Origin: JBEIJQ01 sp040380145
Lineage (GTDB): Bacteria > Bacteroidota > Bacteroidia > Chitinophagales > Saprospiraceae
Assembly: GCA_040380145.1 (NCBI GenBank)
Contig: JBEIJQ010000002.1
Span: 1 to 53,654 of the forward strand
Reading direction: 5' to 3'
DNA: 53,654 nucleotides
A program made the translations under genes and the position numbers. The notes under the pieces were generated by a model. It searched no databases. It had not been told where the DNA came from and saw only the letters and a program-made list of their open reading frames with translations. Below are positions 24,859 to 39,200 of the stretch, in pieces. Every line of letters starts with the position of its first letter. The stretch's first letter is position 1.

Positions 24859-27201
24859 ATGCGCCAAACCATTCATTTACTTGCACTTCTGTTTCTGACC
24901 GGCCTTACATTGAACGCCCAAAAAGTCGTGGTGAAAGGATCGCTCTTCGACGGGGCCACCAAAGAACCCCTCGTGATGGGGTTTGTCCAGATAGGCGAAC
25001 TCGGGGTGAGCACCGACAACGAAGGCCGTTTCGTACTGGCGCTCGATCCGGGCACCTACGATGTGATCGCCTCCATCACGGGCTACGAAGATCTGGTCAC
25101 GACGGTCGCCATCGCGGCGGCCGACAACCCGCCGCTGGAATTCGCGCTCACGCCCAGCGAAAACCTGCTGGACGCCACCACCGTCACGGCTTCTCGTTTC
25201 GAGAAAAAACTCGGCGAGCAGATCGTTTCGATGGACATCCTGCGCCCCCGGCTCATCGAAAACTACGCCGCCCCGACCATTGAAAGGGTGCTCGACAAAT
25301 TGCCCGGGGTGGACATCCTCGACGGTCAGGCCAACATCCGCGGCGGTTCGGGCTTTTCGTACGGCGCGGGCAGCCGGGTGATGCTCCTGATCGACGATCT
25401 GCCGGCCTTGCAGGGCGACCTCGGACTTCCGCAATGGGGCGATGTGCCCATCGAAATGATCGAACGCGTCGAGGTCGTCAAAGGATCCGCTTCGTCGCTG
25501 TACGGCTCCGCGGCCCTCAACGGCGTGATCAACATCCGCACGCTCCAGCCGGGGAGCGAACCCGTGACCAAGGCCGCCACCTTCCTGACCGGCTTTTGGG
25601 CGCCCCGCGACCAGTACCGCGACAACGGTATCGGGCAGATCGATACTTTTTCCAACAAATGGTGGGATGATTTCAGCCCCTTCCAGACCGGCGTGCAGTT
25701 CATGCACGCCCAAAAGTTCGGCCGCTTCGGGGTGGTGCTCGGCGGCAACTTCCAAAACATGCGCGGCTACATCAAAGACACCTATTCCTATCGCAACCGC
25801 ATCAGCGCCAAGTTCAGTTATCTCTTGAGCGAAAACATCAGTCTGGGCGTGAACGCTTTTGTGAACAAAGGCGCCCAGCAGGATTATTTTTATTGGAAAA
25901 ACAGCTACGGCGGCCAATTCCAAGGATCCGACCTCGAAAGTTCGCAGATCACCGGCACCAACTTGCGCTATGCCATCGATCCCTATGTGACCATGTTCGA
26001 TCCCGTGGGCAACAAGCACAAACTCTTCGGCCGCATCTACCGTGTCGAAAACACCAACACCAACAACCAGTCCAACAGCCACACGCTCTACTACGCCGAA
26101 TACCAGTTCACCACCAAGTTCGACAATCTCGGCCTTGCCGCCACCGCCGGCCTCGTGGGCCAGCACGTGAACGCCAAAGGACAGGTGTACGACAACAAGC
26201 AGTTCAAAACCTACAATTTCGCACCGTACCTGCAGCTCGATTGGAAAGTGCTCGGCCGCCTCACCTTCGGCTTCGGCATCCGCCACGAGCTGAACCATAT
26301 TCTGAGCCCCGATACCGTCAAGTCTTGGTCGGGCGGGACTTTCGGTAGCATCCAAAACGTGGCCAACCCCAATCCCCGGATCACGGAGGGCCGTTTGGTG
26401 ATGCGTGCCGGATTGAATTACGAAGTGACCAAAGGCACCTATCTGCGGGCTTCTTGGGGGCAGGGCTACCGCGCGCCCACCATCGGCGAAAAATTCATTT
26501 ACACGGCGGCTGCTTTTCCGATCATCCCCAACCTCCAACTCAATTCCGAGCAAGGCTGGACCGCGGAAATCGGTATCAAGCAAGGGATCAAACTCGGCGA
26601 TTGGAACGGCTACCTCGACATGTCGGGCTTTTTGATGGACTTCGACGATATGACCGAGTTCTTGTTTGGAGGTACTGATCCGCTCGAAAACCCGATCACC
26701 GCCATCCAATCCGTGAATGTGGGCGACACCCGCATCTGGGGATTCGAGTTCGGCATGCTGGGCCAGGGCAAGATCGGGAATGTGCAGCTCAACTCCATGC
26801 TGGGCTATACCTACATCGACCCCAAGTACAAAAATTTCGGTCCCTTGGAAGACCAGACCTCCACGGTCGATTACAACATCCTCAAGTACCGCTTCAAGCA
26901 CAACTTCAAAACGGACATCGAGGCGGTGTACGGGCGTTTCGCCACTGGTCTGACGGCCTTGTTCCGCAGCCGCATAGAAGCGGTGGATCCTTTGTTCACC
27001 GGCGTGGTGGCCAACCTCGGCCCCTATCTCGACGAACTGAATGGCAACTGGGTGTTCGATGTGCGGCTTTCCTATCAGATCACGAGCAGCGTCAAAGTAT
27101 CGGGACTGATCAAGAACATGCTCAACGAGTTGTACCAATTGCGCCCCGCCAAAGCCGAGGCACCCAGAAACTGGACCTTGCGTTTGGATGCATCTTTCTG
27201 A
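24859..27201 (+). CDS. TonB-dependent outer membrane receptor
   Basis: 780 residues with signal peptide MRQTIHLLALLFLTGLTLNAQ. Residues about 22-98 form a carboxypeptidase-regulatory-like beta domain (VKGSLFDGATKEPLVMGFVQIGELGVSTDNEGRF). The plug follows (ATTVTASRFEKKLGEQIVSMDILRP ... VLDKLPGVDILDGQANIRGGSGFSYGAGSRVMLLIDDLP ... MIERVEVVKGSASSLYGSAALNGVINIRT), then a barrel of about 22 strands ending in NWTLRLDASF with a terminal aromatic residue as in BamA-inserted barrels. It imports a ligand driven by TonB-ExbBD, encoded 3 kb downstream. The BtuF-like neighbour suggests a metal chelate, haem or corrinoid. The SusC-type signature is absent, so glycan import is less likely. Confidence 0.95.
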   Translation: MRQTIHLLALLFLTGLTLNAQKVVVKGSLFDGATKEPLVMGFVQIGELGVSTDNEGRFVLALDPGTYDVIASITGYEDLVTTVAIAAADNPPLEFALTPSENLLDATTVTASRFEKKLGEQIVSMDILRPRLIENYAAPTIERVLDKLPGVDILDGQANIRGGSGFSYGAGSRVMLLIDDLPALQGDLGLPQWGDVPIEMIERVEVVKGSASSLYGSAALNGVINIRTLQPGSEPVTKAATFLTGFWAPRDQYRDNGIGQIDTFSNKWWDDFSPFQTGVQFMHAQKFGRFGVVLGGNFQNMRGYIKDTYSYRNRISAKFSYLLSENISLGVNAFVNKGAQQDYFYWKNSYGGQFQGSDLESSQITGTNLRYAIDPYVTMFDPVGNKHKLFGRIYRVENTNTNNQSNSHTLYYAEYQFTTKFDNLGLAATAGLVGQHVNAKGQVYDNKQFKTYNFAPYLQLDWKVLGRLTFGFGIRHELNHILSPDTVKSWSGGTFGSIQNVANPNPRITEGRLVMRAGLNYEVTKGTYLRASWGQGYRAPTIGEKFIYTAAAFPIIPNLQLNSEQGWTAEIGIKQGIKLGDWNGYLDMSGFLMDFDDMTEFLFGGTDPLENPITAIQSVNVGDTRIWGFEFGMLGQGKIGNVQLNSMLGYTYIDPKYKNFGPLEDQTSTVDYNILKYRFKHNFKTDIEAVYGRFATGLTALFRSRIEAVDPLFTGVVANLGPYLDELNGNWVFDVRLSYQITSSVKVSGLIKNMLNELYQLRPAKAEAPRNWTLRLDASF

Positions 27202-27228
27202 AAAAGTTCGGGCAAGCAGTGCCATGCC

Positions 27229-27277
27229 CCGTAAAAAAACGGCCCGTCCTTGAAGAGGACGGGCCGTTTTTTTACGG
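27229..27277. terminator. bidirectional rho-independent terminator
   Basis: CCGTAAAAAAACGGCCCGTCCT-TGAAG-AGGACGGGCCGTTTTTTTACGG is a perfect 22-bp stem with A and T runs built in. It separates the converging TonB receptor and yqgE genes. Confidence 0.9.
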
Positions 27278-30200
27278 AAAAAGGGTGGTCAATTCCAAGA
27301 TGTCATATCGGGCATTTCCGACATGATGGAAAAAGTATCGCCTTTGTTTTTCATGGCGAGCTCCCACATGTCCATTTTCAGTTTTCTGAAAAAGTAATTC
27401 GGATCGGAGGGGGCGACTATCCAAGATCGATCTGCCATTTCTTCGGCAAGTTGCCCCGGCTCCCAGCCGGCATATCCGACGATGAAGCGTACGTTGTCCG
27501 GTTTGACGAGACCGTTTGCGGCCAGAAATTTCAGTTGGTCGAAATTTCCGCCGAGCCAAATTCCGGGAGCGACCTTATCGGCGTCTTCGATCAGGTCGCC
27601 GAGCTCGTGCAGAAAATTCAGTCTGTTGTTTTCAACCGGTCCGCCCAGATAAACTTGTGCGTCCAATTCCGGAAAATCCTCAACGATCTCGTTGATCCGG
27701 ATGTCGAGCGGACGGTTGACGACCAGTCCGTAGGTGCCCTCCTCCTCGGTGTGTCCGCAGACCAGCACCACGGCCCTGCGGAAGTTGGGATCCCACATGA
27801 AAGGCTCGGCCAGCAGCAGGTCGCCTTTTTTGACCAATGGTTGCGCGGGATCCATAAAACGATCAATTTGTTTTGAACACGACCTTCAGTTCTCCATACT
27901 CGTCGCCGAGCGCCTCTGGTTTGGCAGCAAATTTCATCTGTTTGGCATATTGGACGGCTGCTTTTACCAGAACGGGATCCGAGGTGGTGGAACCAAATGA
28001 ACTGTACTCCGTTTTGACGATTTTACCGTTGGGGTCAACGAAGATTTTCACGATCACGGTTCCGATTTGGCCGAAGTTACCTTCCAGTACTTGGTTGCCT
28101 GACTGCCAACGCGGGCCTATTTTGCCGTTGAGGGTACCCATGCCATTGCCCGGTTTTGGATCGAGACCTCCTTCCGGATTGCCTTTTATGCCCTTTCCGT
28201 TTTCATCTCCGTTGTTGACGGGCGTGCCGATTTTTTTGTCGTCCGCTGCTTTTTCATCTGCGCGATTTTTGGCGTCGCCGTCGGACTGTTGATCTTCCTT
28301 TTTCGGCAAAGGCACATTTCCGTTGTCTTGGGTGACCACGTCACGGTCGCTCCTTTCGGACGGTTGCTCGGTTTTGTTGCCGCCGATATTGAGCAAAGGG
28401 ATATCTTCACCTCTTGCGACTCCGACATCGCCCAGTCGTAGAACAGTTCCGTCTCCTTTCAATTCCCCCGGTTCATTCGGTTCCCCCTGACGGTTTTCCG
28501 ATTGGATGTACCAAGGGAGGAAAAGCAGGAAGACGAAGCCTATGTGCACCAAGAAGGTAAGGTTCCGGGCTTGTTTTTGGTCGCCGGAAAAATGTTGGCC
28601 GATCGGGAAGTTGTTCATGGAAAAATTTTTTGATAAAAAAGAGCTGTCGGTTTACCGCTTGCCCAGGACAACGACCTATGGGTTGTTGCGATGATTTTTG
28701 CAACGATGGCCGGCGGTTTTTTGCTCGATCTTTTTTGTCAACAATCGTGCCGAACGGTTGATGAAAGAATATCTGCCGGTCGTCCTACGCCAAGGGCCGA
28801 TCTCTCTTGGCGCCGAGTCAAAAACATTGCTATCGGCCGTGTGGGAAAAGGTGTTGCTTTTCGGGATCAGCTTTTTTTGAACACGACCTTCATTTCTCCG
28901 CATTCGTTTCCGAGGGCTTCCGGTTTGGCGGCAAATTTCATCTGCCTGGCATATTTGATGGCGGCTTCTTTCAGAACGGGATCCGAGGTGGTGGATCCGT
29001 GGATGGTGTATTTGGTACTGATGACCTGGCCATTGGGATCAATGCAGATTTCCACTACGACCGTTCCGGTCTGGGTATAGTTCCCGTCAATGACTTGGTT
29101 GCCGGGTATGCTGCGGTCTTTGATCTTGCCGGATAGGGTTCCGATGCCTTTTCCCGCCTGCTGGCCGAGGCCTCCGTCGGGACCGCCTTGCTGGCCGTTT
29201 CCGGTGCCGTTTCCGTTGTTGACGGGTGTTCCGTTCCCCGGACCTCCGCCGCCCAATTCTTTGTCCAACTCCCTTCTCCTGCGTTCAGCTTCCTTGCGGG
29301 CCGCATCTTCGGCGCGTTTTTTGGCATCGCCGTCGTTGGGCTGCTTGTCTTTGTTGGGCAAATGGACATTGCCGTCTTCTTGCGTGGCGATGTCCTGATT
29401 GCCCCGTTCGGATTTCTGCGGGGTTTCCTCCGTTTGGTTGGGTACGGTGGCCTGTTGGTCTGAGTTGTTTCCACCCGGATCGGGCACCGGGGTGTCATTG
29501 CCCCCGGCCAATTCGACATTGCCCATACGCAGGGGAATCCCGTCGCCGAAGATCTCTTCGTCGGGGGCGCTGAAAGTCCAAGAAATGAACATCAGAAAAA
29601 ACAGCAAGACATGCACCGCTGCTGCGATGCCCCAAGCCAGAACGCGATCGTTGGGCTTGTCTCTGTTGATGGAAGGAGCGGTAGCCATAAAAATGGATTT
29701 GAAAGTGAAAGACGGGTTACTGTCCGTCGGGAACTTCTTTCGTGGAAAGACTCATCTGAAGGCCCATTTGGCGTGTGATGGTCATCACATCCACCAACTG
29801 CTGGGTGGTGGTAGTGCTCTCGGCGTTCAAAATGACCACTACTTTGTCGTTCGAGATCCCGTCGCTCTCCATTTTTTTGACCTTTTCCTGCATCCTGCTG
29901 CGCAGGGTCGCCTTGTCCAGGGCATTTCCGTCTTGTTCGAAATACATGCTGCCGTCTGTTTTCAACGAAACGGTGATGGTCTTGACCGGAAGTGCCTCTC
30001 TTTGTGAAGAAGAGGGCAGTTGGATCTTCAACGCATTGGTGTTCACTAAGTTGCTGGTGAGCATAAAAAACATCAACAAAAGAAATATCACGTCGATCAT
30101 CGAGGCCAGATTGAATTCCGGGCTGACGTGGGTGCGTTTTTTCAGAGCCATTTTTTGAGCGTATTGTCAGGTGAAAAAATCAAGCGGCGGGTTCCTGCAG

Positions 30201-33200
30201 GAGGTCGATGAATTCCACGGTCGTGTTTTCCATTTTGTACACCACGTTGCTCAAACGGGAAACCAAATAGTTGTATCCGCCGTAAGCGATGATGCCGACC
30301 ATCAGACCGAAAGCCGTGGCGATGAGGGCGTGGTAAATACCGTCGGCCAAAAGCGCGGGATTGACGGTAGAGGTGGTGGACGACATGGCGCTGAACGACA
30401 TGATCATCCCGATCACGGTGCCCAGCAGCCCGATCATCGGCGCCAAGCCTGCGATGGAGGCCAACAGGGACAGGTTTTTTTCCAGTTTTTGGACTTCCAG
30501 GTTGCCCACGTTCTCGACAGCCGCATGCACATCGTTGAGCGGCTTGCCGATCCGGGACAGTCCTTTTTCCACCATGCGGGCCATGGGCGCGTCCACGGTT
30601 TGGCACATTGCTCTGGCCGCTTGCATATTGCCGTTCTGGATGCTGACGCGGATGTTGTTCATGAAACCCTCGTCGATCTTTCCGGCCCGGTTGATGGTCA
30701 TGTACCGCTCCACGAAAATATACACCGTCACGACGGACAGGCCCATCTGCACCACGAAAAATACCAGTCCCAAAGAATTGCCCGCAATGATGGACCAAAG
30801 ATTGAAACTGTTTTTGGGATCGGCTGCCTCCTTGGCAACTTCTTGAAACAAAAAGAGGAAATCCATGAAAGTTGAAAAAATTAGTTATGGAAAAGGTGTT
30901 TGTCGAATTTCAGTACTTGCAAATATAAAAGCATCTTTTGTATTGTTGTGCCTGCCATGTAGAAAATTGGGTCGAAGAGCGGCACGATTGTGCTATAACG
31001 GCAAATCATACTGAAATATGCGGCGAAAAAACTATTTTTGCCGCCCGCCCGTGTTCAATGGGCCATCTTTTTTATCGCAGCCACAAATCAAGACGCCAAA
31101 TGGATACCGCTGAACGGATCGTACCCATCAACATCGAAGACGAAATGAAGTCCGCCTACATCGACTATTCGATGTCGGTGATCGTCGCCCGCGCCCTGCC
31201 CGATGTGCGGGACGGCCTCAAGCCCGTCCACCGACGGGTGCTGTACGGGATGAGCGAACTGGGACTGCTGCACAACAAGCCCCACAAAAAATCCGCCCGT
31301 ATCGTCGGGGAAGTCCTCGGCAAATACCACCCGCACGGCGACTCCTCCGTGTACGACACGATGGTCCGCATGGCCCAAAACTGGTCGCTCCGCTATCCGC
31401 TCGTGGACGGACAGGGCAACTTCGGTTCCTCCGACGGCGACAACCCCGCCGCCATGCGTTATACCGAGGCGCGCCTCGCCCGGATCAGCGACGAGGTCTT
31501 GGCAGATCTGGAAAAGGATACGGTGGACTTCCAGCTCAATTTCGACGACTCGCTCCAAGAGCCCACCGTAATGCCATCCAAACTGCCCAACCTGCTGGTC
31601 AACGGCGCTTCGGGCATCGCTGTGGGCATGGCCACCAACATGATGCCCCACAACCTCGGCGAAGTGGTGGACGGCATCACCGCTTTTGTGGACAATCCCG
31701 ACATCACCGTCGAAGAACTCTGCCAGTTCGTGAAAGCCCCCGATTTTCCTACCGGAGGCACCATATATGGTATCGAAGGCGTGCGCGATGCCTTCGCCAC
31801 GGGCCGCGGCCGCGTGGTGCTCCGCGCCAGGGCCAGCATCGAAACGGGATCCGACAACCGCTCGCAGATCGTGGTCACGGAAATCCCCTACCAGGTGACC
31901 CGTTCCGCCATCCTGATCAAAGCTGCCGAACTGGTCAACGACAAGCGCATCGAAGGGATCTCCGATATGCGCGACGAGTCGGACCGCGACGGCATCCGCT
32001 TGGTGTTCGAACTGAAAAAGGACGCCAACCCCAATGTGGTGCTCAGCCACCTATACAAGAACACGCCGATGCAGACCTCTTACGGGGTCAACAACATCTG
32101 CCTCGTCAACGGGCGTCCCCGCCTGCTCAACCTGCGCGACCTGATCTCCGAGTATGTGAAGTTCCGCCTCGAGGTCATCGTCCGCCGCACGCGCTACGAC
32201 CTGCGCAAGGCCGAAGAAAGGGCCCATATCCTCAAGGGCCTCATCGCGGCCCTCGACCGCCTCGACGAGGTGATCTCCCTCATCCGCGCATCCAAAACGG
32301 CCGACGACGCCAAGACGGCCCTCATGTCGTTCGATTTCTCGCCCCGCAATGGCGACGCACTCGACCAACTGGTGGACGGGCTCCGGCTCGACAACGACCG
32401 CCTCGACGAACTGCAGGCCAAGGCCATTCTCGAAATGCGCCTCCAACGCCTCACCGGCCTCGAACGCGAAAAACTCCGCGACGAATACCTCGAACTCCTC
32501 AAACGCATCGATCATTTCAAGGCCATCCTCGCCGATGAAGGCCTCCGCCGCCAGATCGTCAAGGACGAACTGGCCGAACTGAAAGACACCTTCGGCGATG
32601 CCCGCCGCACGGACATCGAGTTCGCGGAAGGCGAATTCCGCATTGAGGACATGATCGACAACGAGGAACTTGTGGTCACCATCTCCCACCTCGGTTACAT
32701 CAAAAGCACCCCGATCACCGAATACCGCGCCCAAGGCCGCGGCGGAAGGGGCGCCAAATCCGCCGCTACCCGCGGAGAAGATTACATAGAACAGCTCTTC
32801 ACCGCCTCCGCGCACGAATGGATCCTGTTTTTCACCGAACAGGGACGCTGCTACTGGTCGAGGGTGTTCGAATTGCCCAAAGGGCAAAAAACGGGCAAAG
32901 GCAGGGCCATCCAAAATCTCATCCAACTGCCCTCCGACGACAAGGTCAAGGCCTACATCGTGGTCAAAGATCTCAACGACAAGGAGTTCCTCGAAAACCA
33001 CTTTATTTTCTTCTGTACCCGCGAGGGCGTGGTCAAAAAAACCCCGCTCGAGCAGTACTCACGCCCCCGCGCCAACGGGATCTTGGCCATGTCGTTCCGC
33101 GAGGGCGACCAGCTCATCGAGGCGCGCCTGACCAACGGCAAGAACCAGGTGCTCCTGGCCAGCCGCCAGGGCAAATCCATCCGTTTCGACGAGGACGACG

Positions 33201-36200
33201 TGCGCTCGATGGGCCGCACCGCCACGGGCGTGCGCGGCATGAACCTCGAAGAGGGAGTGGACGACGCGGTGGTGGGCATGGTCTGCGTAGAGCCCGATAG
33301 CCTGGTGACCATCCTCGCGCTGGCCGAAAAAGGCGTGGGCAAGCGCACCGATCTGGAAGAATACCGCGTGCAGTCCCGCGGCGGCAAAGGAATCAAAACC
33401 ATCAACGTGACGCCCCGAACGGGCAAATTGGTGGCCATCAAAACCCTCACCGACGAAGAAGACGTGATCATCATCAACCGCTCCGGACTGACCATCCGCA
33501 TTTCGGCACGGGAATTGCCCACCTCCGGACGCGCCACCCAGGGGGTCAAACTGATCAACCTCAAAGGAGACGACGCCATCGCCGACGTGAGCATCGTCCA
33601 GAAGGCCGAAGACGAAGATCTCCAAGAGGGCGAATCGACCGAAAGCCCCGACAGCGGCGCCGCACAAGAATGATCAACCAACATTTTTTCACCCACGTAC
33701 CCGATCTGTACATGAAATCCCAACTGCTGACTTTCGTCCTGGCCCTGGCTTCCGCGACCGCCCTGTTCGCCCAAGGTCCCAAAATGGCCCGCAACAACGC
33801 GATCGCCGCTTTTCAGGACTACAAGCTCGACGTGAAGCGCAATTTCAAGTCGCTCGAAGAAGCCAAGACCAACATCGACATCGCCGCCAAAGACGCCGAA
33901 TTGGCCGCCGATCCCAAAACCTGGCTGTATGTCGGCGATATCTACCTCGCCCTGCAGATAGACGCGGTGCTCTCCCAAAAATACACCGGCGTCAGCGGGC
34001 CCATGGCCGATGCCTACCTCAAAATGATGCAGCTCGACGCCAAAAAGAAATTCAAACTGGAGGCCGAAAACGGTTTCATCAACGGCATGGGCATGCTCTA
34101 CAACGACGGCGGAACTTTCTACAACGCCAAGGACTTCGCCAAAGCCGCCGAAATTTTCGAAAAAACCATCCTCCTGGCCGATCAGTTCACGGCCTATATG
34201 GGCAAAATGACCGAGGCCGATGTGGACCAAAAACTCCGCGAAGCATATCCCGGCCCCGAGGGAAAAGGCGCCATCGCCATGATGGACATCCGCTACCAAG
34301 CGGGCGTTGCCCACCTGTCATCCGGAAATATGGCCGCTGCCGAAAAACACCTCAACCCCCTGCTGTCCAATCCGGCCGTTTCGGATGACCGCAAGATCGA
34401 CATCTACATCGGGTTGTACAATGCCTGCAAACCCAACGATCCGGCCAAAGCCAAGGACCTGTTGGCCAAAGGCCGCCAGCAGTTCCCCTCCGACCAAGGC
34501 CTTTTGGTGACCGAGATCCAACTGGCCTTCGAAGAAGGCCGCGCCGCAGATCTGATCGTTCAGGTCCAAAAGGCCGTGAACAACGAGCCCAAGAATGTTT
34601 CCCTCCGCCACGCACTGGGTTCCATCTATGACGAACTCCTGCAAAAGGCCAACAAGGAAAAAAATGCCGCCGATGCTGCCAAGTATTTCGATTTGGCCCG
34701 AGCCGAGTATCTGAAAATCATGGAAGTCCGCCCGGATTACTCCGATGCTTTCTACAACTTGGCTGTTTTGTACAACAACCGCGCAGCCGAAATATCCAAA
34801 CAACTCGAAGATGTCTCGATGAAAGAATACGAGGCCAAATCCAAGGAGCTCCAGCCCCAAATCGACGCCAACATCGGCCAAGCGTTGAGCTACTTCGACC
34901 AGTGCGCCAAAATCCTGATGGGCAAAAACGATGTCCAGAATGTTCTTCCGGTTTATCGCGCCATGCTCGAGATCTACGCGAAGACCGACGAAACGAAGTA
35001 CATGGAACTGAGCAAAAAGGTCAAAGAACTGGAAGGCAAGTAATTCCCTTCTCGGGCTTCAACCGAAAGAGGGTCCATCGCCGCGGCGATGGACCCTCTT
35101 TTTTTCGGCTTTTTACAAAAAATCCCGCTCACTGCCGCACGATCTCCGCACCGATGGCGTTGAGGCGCTCCTCGATGCGTTCGTAGCCGCGGTCGATCTG
35201 GTGGATGTTGCGGATAGTGGAGGTGCCCTCGGCGGAAAGGGCGGCTATCAGCAGCGAAACCCCGGCGCGGATGTCGGGCGAGGTCATTTCGATGCCCCGC
35301 AGGCGGCTCTCGCGGTTCAGACCGATCACGGTGGCGCGGTGGGGGTCGCAGAGGATGATCTTGGCGCCCATGTCGATGAGCTTGTCCACAAAGAACAGAC
35401 GGCTTTCGAACATCTTTTGGTGGATCAATACGCTGCCCTTGGCCTGGATGGCCACCACCAACAGGATGCTCATCAGGTCCGGCGTGAAACCCGGCCACGG
35501 GGCGTCGTACACCGTCAACACCCCGCCGTCCATGAAGGGCTGGATCTCGTAGCGCTCTTGGGCGGGCACATAGATGTCGTCGCCTTGGATATCGAATTGG
35601 ATGCCGAATTTGCGAAAGGTGTCCGGGATGATGCCCAGCATGTCCACGCGGCAGTTGCGGATCGTGATCTCGGATTGCGTCAGGGCCGCGAGTCCGATGA
35701 AACTGCCGATCTCGATCATATCGGGCAGACAACGGTGCGCCGTGCCGCGCAACTCCTCCACGCCCTCGATGTACAGCATGTTGGAGCCTACGCCGGTGAT
35801 GCGCGCGCCCATGCTGTTGAGCATCTTGCAGAGCTGCTGCAGGTAGGGCTCACAGGCGGCGTTGTACAGGATCGTCTGTCCCTTGGCGCGCACGGCGGCC
35901 ATCAGCACGTTGGCGGTCCCGGTCACCGAGATTTCCTCCATCAAGATGTAACGCCCCTGCAATTGTTCTGCCCGGACAGTGAACAATTCTTTTTCGTCGT
36001 CGTAATGAAACTCGGCGCCCAGTTTTTCGAAACCGAGGAAATGGGTGTCCAAACGGCGGCGGCCGATCTTGTCGCCTCCCGGTTTGGGCAGGATAGCCCG
36101 ACCAAATCGCGCCAACAGCGGCCCGATCAGCATCACCGAGCCGCGCAACTGTCCGGCCTTTTTGGCAAAGGCATCGGACATCAGGTAGGCCTCGTCCAGA

Positions 36201-39200
36201 TCGGACGCCTCGAACACGTAGGTGCCGTGCTCCGGGTTTTCGATGCGCACCCCGAAGCCTTTTAGCAAGTCTATCAGCATCAGCACGTCGCGGATCACTG
36301 GTACGTTCGAAACGGTGATCCGCTCTTTGGTGAGCAGCGTGGCGGCAATGATCTGCAAGGCTTCGTTTTTGGCTCCCTGTGGAACAAGCTCGCCTTGCAG
36401 TCGGCGGCCTCCGGTCACGAGAAATGTATCGGACATATCAAGTAGGTGTTGTGAAACTTCGGCACCCTGTTGTACCTCGGTTCGATTGTTGGTCAAAGTC
36501 TGTTGATAAAAAGGTTTTGCAGGCTTAAAGTTGGGGCGAAAGCCGCAAAATCGGAAATTTTTTTGCAGAGATCTTCCATCGGTGTTGTGCCGCCCCGCAT
36601 TTTTTTCCAATATTTTTTTGGGAAAAAAGTTGAAAAAAGATGGATGCAAATGTTTTTCCAAAAACTGGTTTCCACCTATACCGAACAAGAATTTTTTTTA
36701 TTTAATATTGAAATTTAATTTTTTATAAAAAATATAAAAAGTAAAATGTACTAAGGGCCGGCATGGCCGCACAAAAGAAAAAATGGCCGTTCGGGGCGTA
36801 CATTTGCCCCCTGAACACACCATCCGGAAAAGATGCGCGCACTCCTGTTGATTGATTTGCAATACGACTTTTGTCCGGGCGGAGCCTTGCCCGTCGAGGG
36901 CGGCGACGAGGTCGTGTCCGTGGCCAACGCCCTGATGGCCGAATTTCCCTTGGTGGTGGCCACCCAAGATTGGCACCCCGCCGACCACGGCAGTTTCGCC
37001 GCGATGCACCTGTGGCGAAAGCCCGGTCAGGTGATCGATCTGAACGGCCTGCCCCAAGTGCTCTGGCCCATTCACTGCGTGCAGGAGACCTTCGGTGCGC
37101 AACTGGTGGCCGGGCTCGACAAAACGGGCATCCATCGGGTGTTTCACAAGGGCACCGATCAGGGGTTGGACAGTTACAGCGGTTTTTACGACAACGGCCG
37201 CAGAAAGTCCACCGGCCTGGGCGAGTGGCTGCGCGAGCAGGGCATTTCCGCGGTGCACGTCATGGGTTTGGCGACCGACTATTGCGTGAAACATTCCGTG
37301 CTGGACGCACTTTCGTTGGGATTCGAGACCCACGTGGTTTCTGCGGGTTGTCGCGGCGTGAATTTGTCTGCGGAGGATGCCGATCGGGCCATGGAGGAAA
37401 TGGCTGCCGCTGGAGCGATCATAGGATGATCCCGCCGCCGACCACGTCTTCGCCCTCGTAAAAAACGGCGGATTGTCCGGGGGCCACGCCTTTGACATTG
37501 GCGTGGAAATCGACTTCGATGTGCTGTCCGATCTGGCGCAGGGCGCTCATAGTGCCGGAGTCGTTGTAGCGGATGTGGGTGCGGGTTTCGAGGCCGTCCG
37601 GGATTTCCGCGTATTTCATGAGGTTGAGTTTGCCCACCATCATCGTGTTGCGGAAAAGTTCTTCCATGCGTCCGAGCACCACGGTGTTGGTTTCGGGGAC
37701 GATCTTGGTCACGAAGAAAGGTTCGCCGAACGCCACGCCGAGGCCCTTGCGCTGTCCGATGGTGTAGAATGGATACCCTTGGTGCTTGCCGAGGATTTTT
37801 CCGTCTTTGTCCACGAAATTTCCGCCCGCGACTCGCTCTTCCAACCCTTCCACATTGCGTTTGAGAAAGCCCCGATAGTCGTTGTCGGGCACGAAACAGA
37901 TCTCGTAGCTCTCGGCTTTTTTCGACAGGTCGGTATAGCCCAGATCGTGGGCCAGTTGGCGCACCTCGGGCTTGGTGTATTCGGCCAGGGGGAAGCGGGT
38001 GCGTTCCATGCAGGCCTGGCTCAGTCCCCAGAGCACATAAGATTGGTCCTTGCTCTTGTCGCGGGCCTCCGAGATGTAGTGCCGTCCGTCGGCGGTGGTC
38101 TTGATGCGGGCGTAGTGACCGGTCACGATGAACTCGCAGCCGAGGGCATCGGCACGGCGCAGCAGGGCCTCCCATTTGATGTGCGTGTTGCAGAGCACGC
38201 AAGGATTGGGCGTGCGCCCGGAGAGGTATTCGCCCACGAAATTGTCCACCACATAGTTGCCGAACTCCTCTCGGATGTCCACCACGAAATGGTGGAATCC
38301 TCGGCTGACGGATACCGTACGCGCATCGTTGATGGAATCGAGGCTGCAGCAGCCCGTTTCCCGCTTGGAACCGCCGGAATTGGCGTAGTCCCAGGTTTTC
38401 ATCGTGATACCCACTACCTCGTAGCCCTGTTCGTGCATCATCAGGGCCGCCACCGTGCTGTCGATGCCGCCCGACATGGCGACCAGAACGCGACCTTTGC
38501 TCATTGGATGACTTGTGTTATTTTGGACTTGAACCAGTTCGTGCTCACCAAGGTTTTCTTGGAAAGATTCAGTGGAGCCAAAATGTCTTTTTTGAAATGG
38601 TCTCTCATGTTAAAGTATCGCAGAAAGTGCTCGGGATCATCGCTTTTGAGATGATCTAGGATTTCGTTGAGATGGTCTTTCAGAATTTTGTCGCTCAAGT
38701 CCAGTCCGGCTTTGCCTAATTCCTGGTAGGATTTTCGGATGTTTTTCAAGTCGAGCAGAATCTCCTCGTAAGCTATCCGTTTTTGGGCGCGGAGATCTTC
38801 CACGTAAGCCTCCAGATCGAGGTCGGTCCGGTTCAATTCAGCCAGATTTTCCGGATGGTAAAGATAATTTTCAAAGCAGTAGTACTCCAATATCCTGATG
38901 TTCGGATATTTTTCCCGGATCAACGACCGTTCGTTTTCCGAAATAAAATCGCGGTCCCGAAGGCCTAAACGTGTGGGGTTGTTTTTGATTTCCGTAAACA
39001 CGGCGTGGTTGTTGGCCACGCCCACGAAAATGCAGTCCGGTAGGCCGAGCAGGTTGTACAGATCGTCGTTCTTGTTTTCGCAGACCACGATTTTTTTATC
39101 CCTCAGCAGTATATCGAGGGTACTCTTGGGTATGGCTATCTCATAAACCTCCAAGTTGCCTTTGGGGGAAGGATAAACGATTTGGTGGCGATCAAAATCG